NCBI GenBank assembly: GCA_018714665.1
Contig: DVNA01000044.1
Coordinates: 1 to 7,899 of the forward strand
DNA length: 7,899 nt
Direction: 5' to 3'
Origin: Candidatus Gallibacteroides avistercoris
GTDB taxonomy: Bacteria; Bacteroidota; Bacteroidia; Bacteroidales; CHK158-818
Shown one piece after another: positions 4,787 through 7,899 of this stretch. Positions within the stretch are counted from its first letter, which is position 1. Each line of letters starts with the position of its first letter. A program made the translations under genes and the position numbers. The notes beneath the pieces were generated by a model. The model had not been told where the DNA came from. It worked only from the letters and a program-made list of their open reading frames with translations, and did no database searches.

Positions 4787-5755
4787 ATGATACAACGTTT
4801 TGCAGACTGGCTGGTATATGATGTCTGGGGGTTGGATGCATCGACATCATTGGCGGGAGCAGTTCATTTCTTTTTCTATGATACGATCAAGATTTTGTTG
4901 TTGCTGTTCCTTATCAGTATAATAATGGGTATTGTAAACGCTTATTTCCCGGTAGAACGTTTGCGCAATTATTTGGTATCTCGCAAGCTGTACGGATTTC
5001 AATATCTTTTTGCAGCTTTGTTCGGAGCCATTACCCCGTTTTGTTCCTGTTCATCCATCCCCCTGTTTATCGGATTTGTAAAAGGCGGTATCCCTTTGGG
5101 TGTAACGTTTTCCTATTTGATAACCTCTCCGTTGGTAAACGAAGTAGCCGTTGCTATGTTTATAGGGATTTTTGGTGCTCGCATAACCATAATCTATGTG
5201 GTTAGTGGCGTCTTGTTGGGTATGGCCGGGGGTATTCTCCTGGGTAGGATGAAGTTGGAGCGATATTTAAGCGACTGGGTAAGGCAGGTTCAACAAAGTA
5301 CAACTTCTGATTCCAATACATGGGAGAGGAATAACACCTCTTTCCGCAAACGGTTGCCCGCTATCATACACGGTTCATGGAGGATTGTCAAAGGGGTGTT
5401 TCTGTATGTTGTCATTGGTATCGGTATCGGATCGTTTCTGCACGGTTATGTGCCGGAAAATTTTTTTGAACAGTATATGTCCGATAACCCGTGGTTTGCT
5501 GTTCCGTTGTCAGTTGTATTGGCAGTACCTATGTATGCCAATGCGGTAGGAATTGTTCCGGTGGTGGAGGTGTTTGTTGCCAAAGGTGTACCGATCGGTA
5601 CGGCATTGGCTTTTATGATGGCGGTAGTTGGGTTGTCTTTACCCGAGGCTGCTTTGTTGAAAAAAGTGATGACCTGGAAGTTGGTGGGAATTTTTTTTGC
5701 AACAGTTGCTTCGCTCATCATCGTGTTGGGTTACCTGTATAATTTCGTTTTATGA
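4787..5755 (+). CDS. arsP: ArsP/DUF318-type permease, candidate arsenical exporter
   Basis: This 322-residue inner-membrane protein has about eight hydrophobic segments (approximately residues 32-50, 72-95, 103-125, 133-152, 199-217, 236-258, 268-290 and 298-318) and a hydrophilic loop at 155-197. The family signature TPFCSCSSIPLFIGF (residues 83-97) contains the C86/C88 pair, and SPLVNEVA (114-121) follows. A related half-motif, VPMYANAVGIVPVVE (247-261), occurs in the second half, where the cysteines are absent, consistent with an internally duplicated fold. ArsP proteins export trivalent organoarsenicals such as methylarsenite, but the family PF03773 also contains members of unknown substrate. 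It is the last gene of the operon, 3 bases after arsC. With no ArsB or Acr3 in the window it is the only candidate to remove the ArsC product. The exported species is therefore uncertain. Confidence 0.85.
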   Translation: MIQRFADWLVYDVWGLDASTSLAGAVHFFFYDTIKILLLLFLISIIMGIVNAYFPVERLRNYLVSRKLYGFQYLFAALFGAITPFCSCSSIPLFIGFVKGGIPLGVTFSYLITSPLVNEVAVAMFIGIFGARITIIYVVSGVLLGMAGGILLGRMKLERYLSDWVRQVQQSTTSDSNTWERNNTSFRKRLPAIIHGSWRIVKGVFLYVVIGIGIGSFLHGYVPENFFEQYMSDNPWFAVPLSVVLAVPMYANAVGIVPVVEVFVAKGVPIGTALAFMMAVVGLSLPEAALLKKVMTWKLVGIFFATVASLIIVLGYLYNFVL

Positions 5756-5829
5756 TGTTGTGCATATGACAGAAAAAAAATGATGCGATAATTTTCTATT
5801 TGCTACATCTTGATTTGTCGTAATTTTCG

Positions 5830-5837
5830 TATTTTTG
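5830..5837 (+). promoter_or_regulatory. Putative -7 box for the GH3 fusion gene
   Basis: TATTTTTG matches TAnnTTTG exactly, 28 bases before the ATG at 5866. Upstream, TTG at 5810-5812 is 17 bases away, slightly short of the usual spacing for -33. With the 110-base gap after the permease, it suggests that the GH3 gene has its own promoter rather than belonging to the ars operon. No clear terminator hairpin is seen after the permease. Confidence 0.45.
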
Positions 5838-5865
5838 AAACCTACAAGAACGTTGAATAGTCAAG

Positions 5866-7899
5866 ATGAGAAATTTATTTTTGCTGTTATTTTTCTGTGT
5901 ATATCTCTTTCCGGTCTCTGCCCGGGTGCAAGTAAATCTATACCAATCCGTCGATTCGGCGGGAATGAATGCATGGGTTGATTCCGTTTTCGATTCCATG
6001 ACGTTGGAAGAGCGTATCGGGCAATTGTTTGTACTGGGAGTGGATGTAAGCACCTCGCAAAACAACAAAATCATTTTAAAGAACTATGTTGAAAATCTTA
6101 AAATAGGCGGTATCCTGTTTACTCACGGAACCGCCCGAGACCAGGCCGAACTCACCAATTACGGGCAGTCGTTGGCCAAAGTTCCTTTGTTGATTACCCT
6201 CGACGGCGAATGGGGATTGTCCATGCGCTTGCGGGATACCCCCCGTTTCCCGATCAATATGATGTTGGGAGCCATCGACAACGATAGCCTCATTTATCAA
6301 TACGGCAAAGAGGTGGGGCGGGAGTGCCGGTTGATGGGTATCCATGTAAACTTCGCGCCGGTGATGGATGTAAACAGTAATCCAGATAATCCGGTGATCG
6401 GCAAACGGTCGTTCGGCGAAGAGGTAGAGCAGGTAACCCGCAGGGCACTTTTGTATGCCAAAGGATTGGAGAGCGAGGGGGTGATGTCGGTGGCCAAACA
6501 TTTTCCGGGACATGGAGATACTTCGGACGATTCGCATAAAACCATGCCGGTGGTGACGCACGATACCGCCCGGTTGAAATCGTGCGAACTGTATCCCTTT
6601 AAACGATTTATCGACGAGGGGTTTTCGGGTGTCATGGTAGGACACCTCTTTGTCCCGGCCCTTGATAGCGAAACAAAACGTCCGGCTTCCCTGTCGCCTC
6701 TTGTTATCGACTCGCTTTTACGCCGGCAAATGGGATTCGACGGATTGGTCTTTACCGATGCCCTCGAAATGAAAGGTGTTGCCGATAACGAGAACATGGT
6801 TGTTAATGCCGTTCTGGCCGGGAACGACATCCTTTTGAAACCCGAAAACCCTTTGTCGCAGGTCAAGTTGTTGATCAATGCCGTCAAATTGGGTATAGTG
6901 CCGCAGCAGGTGATAGAAGACCGGTGTTTGCGGATTTTGCGTTACAAGTATTGTCTGGGGCTCAACAAGCTCAAACCCGTTACTACCCGCAACATCACAA
7001 GTCGGCTGCATACTGCCGATACCGAATACCTGAACCGCAGGCTTAACGAGAGTGCCGTAACGTTGCTCGAAAACAAGGGAGAGATACTTCCGCTCAAACA
7101 GTTGGCCGAACGAAAAATCGCCGTACTCTCCATCGGCGAGAACAGCGAAACCCCGTTTCAAAAGATGATAAAACAGTACGCCCCGGTTACCTGTTTTCTG
7201 ATAGATTACAAAACAACTATGGCAGCCAAGAAGCAGATACTTTCGCAGTTGGCCGGGTACAATACCGTTATTGTAGGGGTTCACTCTTCGCACAGCCGGT
7301 ATGCCACACTCATCGAGACGTTGGGCAAGGAGAAAAATGTTATTTTCTCTTTCTTTACACCACCTTATCATTTGCTGAATGTACAGAAAGTAAAATTCAG
7401 CAACGCCGTTATCATGGCCTACGAGAATACCGACCTGGCCCAGGAGTATGCCGCCCAGGCCATTTTCGGAGGAATCGGCTTTAAAGGCAAGCTTCCGGTT
7501 ACGTTAAAGGGCCTCTATGCCTTTGGGACGGGGTTGAATACCGAGGCAACCCGTTTGGGTTATACCGTCCCCGAAGAGGTGGGTATGAGCTCCGAAAAAC
7601 TGAAAGAGATCGACAAAATTGTTCAGGAGGCACTCCAAGAACGGGCCTTCCCGGGATGCCAGGTGTTGATAGCCCGCAAAGGAAAAATCGTCTATAACAA
7701 GCCGTTCGGTTATTTCGATTATGCCGGGACCAAACCGGTAGAGAACAGCGATGTGTATGATTTGGCTTCGGTGACCAAAGCCACAGCCACCCTGCCGGCG
7801 GTGATGAAAATGGTAGATCAGGGGTTGATACGGGTCGATACCTTCCTGAGTACCTATATCCCTCAGATGAAAGGGACGGACAAGGAGAAGATAAAGGTA
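5866..7899 (+). CDS. Secreted NagZ-like GH3 beta-N-acetylglucosaminidase fused to a serine beta-lactamase-like domain (3' end outside window)
   Basis: An open frame of 678 codons runs from ATG 5866 to the last base without a stop. Residues 1-19 (MRNLFLLLFFCVYLFPVSA) are a signal peptide. The GH3 N-terminal domain follows: TLEERIGQLF (46-55), substrate-binding Asp113 in LDGEWG, APVMDVN (164-170), GKRSFG (179-184), KHFPGHGDTSDDSHK (211-225) and nucleophile Asp298 in FTDALEM. The D222-S-H224 dyad is the acid/base signature of NagZ enzymes that remove GlcNAc from muropeptides. A GH3 C-terminal-like domain lies at about 350-550. From EEVGMSSEKLKEID (about 570) a beta-lactamase-type serine hydrolase begins, with the SxxK motif S635-V-T-K638; its Tyr and Lys/His motifs lie beyond the edge. 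In Bacillus subtilis NagZ and the beta-lactamase-family amidase AmiE are separate neighbouring genes acting in sequence. Here both seem joined in one exported protein, so a role in cell-wall turnover or muropeptide recovery is likely. Full length would be expected near 1000 residues. Confidence 0.92.
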   Translation, partial: MRNLFLLLFFCVYLFPVSARVQVNLYQSVDSAGMNAWVDSVFDSMTLEERIGQLFVLGVDVSTSQNNKIILKNYVENLKIGGILFTHGTARDQAELTNYGQSLAKVPLLITLDGEWGLSMRLRDTPRFPINMMLGAIDNDSLIYQYGKEVGRECRLMGIHVNFAPVMDVNSNPDNPVIGKRSFGEEVEQVTRRALLYAKGLESEGVMSVAKHFPGHGDTSDDSHKTMPVVTHDTARLKSCELYPFKRFIDEGFSGVMVGHLFVPALDSETKRPASLSPLVIDSLLRRQMGFDGLVFTDALEMKGVADNENMVVNAVLAGNDILLKPENPLSQVKLLINAVKLGIVPQQVIEDRCLRILRYKYCLGLNKLKPVTTRNITSRLHTADTEYLNRRLNESAVTLLENKGEILPLKQLAERKIAVLSIGENSETPFQKMIKQYAPVTCFLIDYKTTMAAKKQILSQLAGYNTVIVGVHSSHSRYATLIETLGKEKNVIFSFFTPPYHLLNVQKVKFSNAVIMAYENTDLAQEYAAQAIFGGIGFKGKLPVTLKGLYAFGTGLNTEATRLGYTVPEEVGMSSEKLKEIDKIVQEALQERAFPGCQVLIARKGKIVYNKPFGYFDYAGTKPVENSDVYDLASVTKATATLPAVMKMVDQGLIRVDTFLSTYIPQMKGTDKEKIKV

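Noticed and set aside
5826..5841. Left half of the ars operator (TTCGTATTTTTG) at the GH3 promoter
   Set aside because: It shares 11 of 12 bases with the arsR operator, but most of this is the -7 box itself. The right arm reads AAAC instead of CGAA, so there is no palindrome.
6076..7371. Several long minus-strand frames opposite the GH3 gene
   Set aside because: They mirror the codon structure of the GH3 frame, which carries all catalytic motifs, and show no family features of their own.

Overview
The window looks like a chromosomal segment of a member of the Bacteroidota, most likely Bacteroidales. Three things point there: the N-terminus of ribosomal protein L19, promoter-like sequences of the Bacteroidota type (-7 TAnnTTTG, -33 TTTG) with A/T-rich start regions that lack Shine-Dalgarno sequences, and a secreted GH3/beta-lactamase-type fusion protein typical of this phylum. 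I cannot name a genus from sequence alone.

Layout. (1) Bases 1-138, minus strand: start of rplS (L19), cut by the window edge, with a likely promoter and a foldable leader. (2) Bases 314-1594, minus: a secreted CE15-type (glucuronoyl esterase-like) hydrolase. (3) Bases 1723-3114, minus: a secreted right-handed beta-helix protein, clearly more A/T-rich than its neighbours, with a C-terminal tail that looks out of frame. (4) Bases 3115-3636: an A/T-rich gap of about 520 bases between divergent units, holding a 9-bp inverted repeat and the control region of the next operon. (5) Bases 3637-5755, plus: a compact four-gene arsenic-type operon, arsR - small thioredoxin-like protein - thioredoxin-coupled arsC - ArsP/DUF318-type permease. 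(6) Bases 5866 to the right edge, plus: a secreted NagZ-like GH3 glycosidase fused to a serine beta-lactamase-like domain, running off the window.

How the parts work together. The two minus-strand secreted proteins could act on plant cell-wall polysaccharide (ester cleavage at glucuronoyl groups, and carbohydrate binding or cleavage on a beta-helix), but no SusC/SusD pair is seen. In the ars operon, ArsC would reduce arsenate, with electrons perhaps supplied by the small CxxC protein encoded next to it. The permease would export a reduced arsenical, and ArsR would control the set. A TTCG-N8-CGAA palindrome occurs twice, once over the putative arsR -7 element and once between arsR and the thioredoxin gene, which suggests a two-operator arrangement. 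No ArsB, Acr3 or ArsA is present, so the ArsP-type permease is the only exporter candidate in the window. The final gene resembles a fusion of the NagZ and AmiE activities that act in sequence on muropeptides in Bacillus.

The most noteworthy points are the repeated operator-like palindrome, the unusual content of the ars operon, the likely C-terminal frameshift in the beta-helix gene and the NagZ/AmiE-like fusion. All functions are read from motifs; no search was run.
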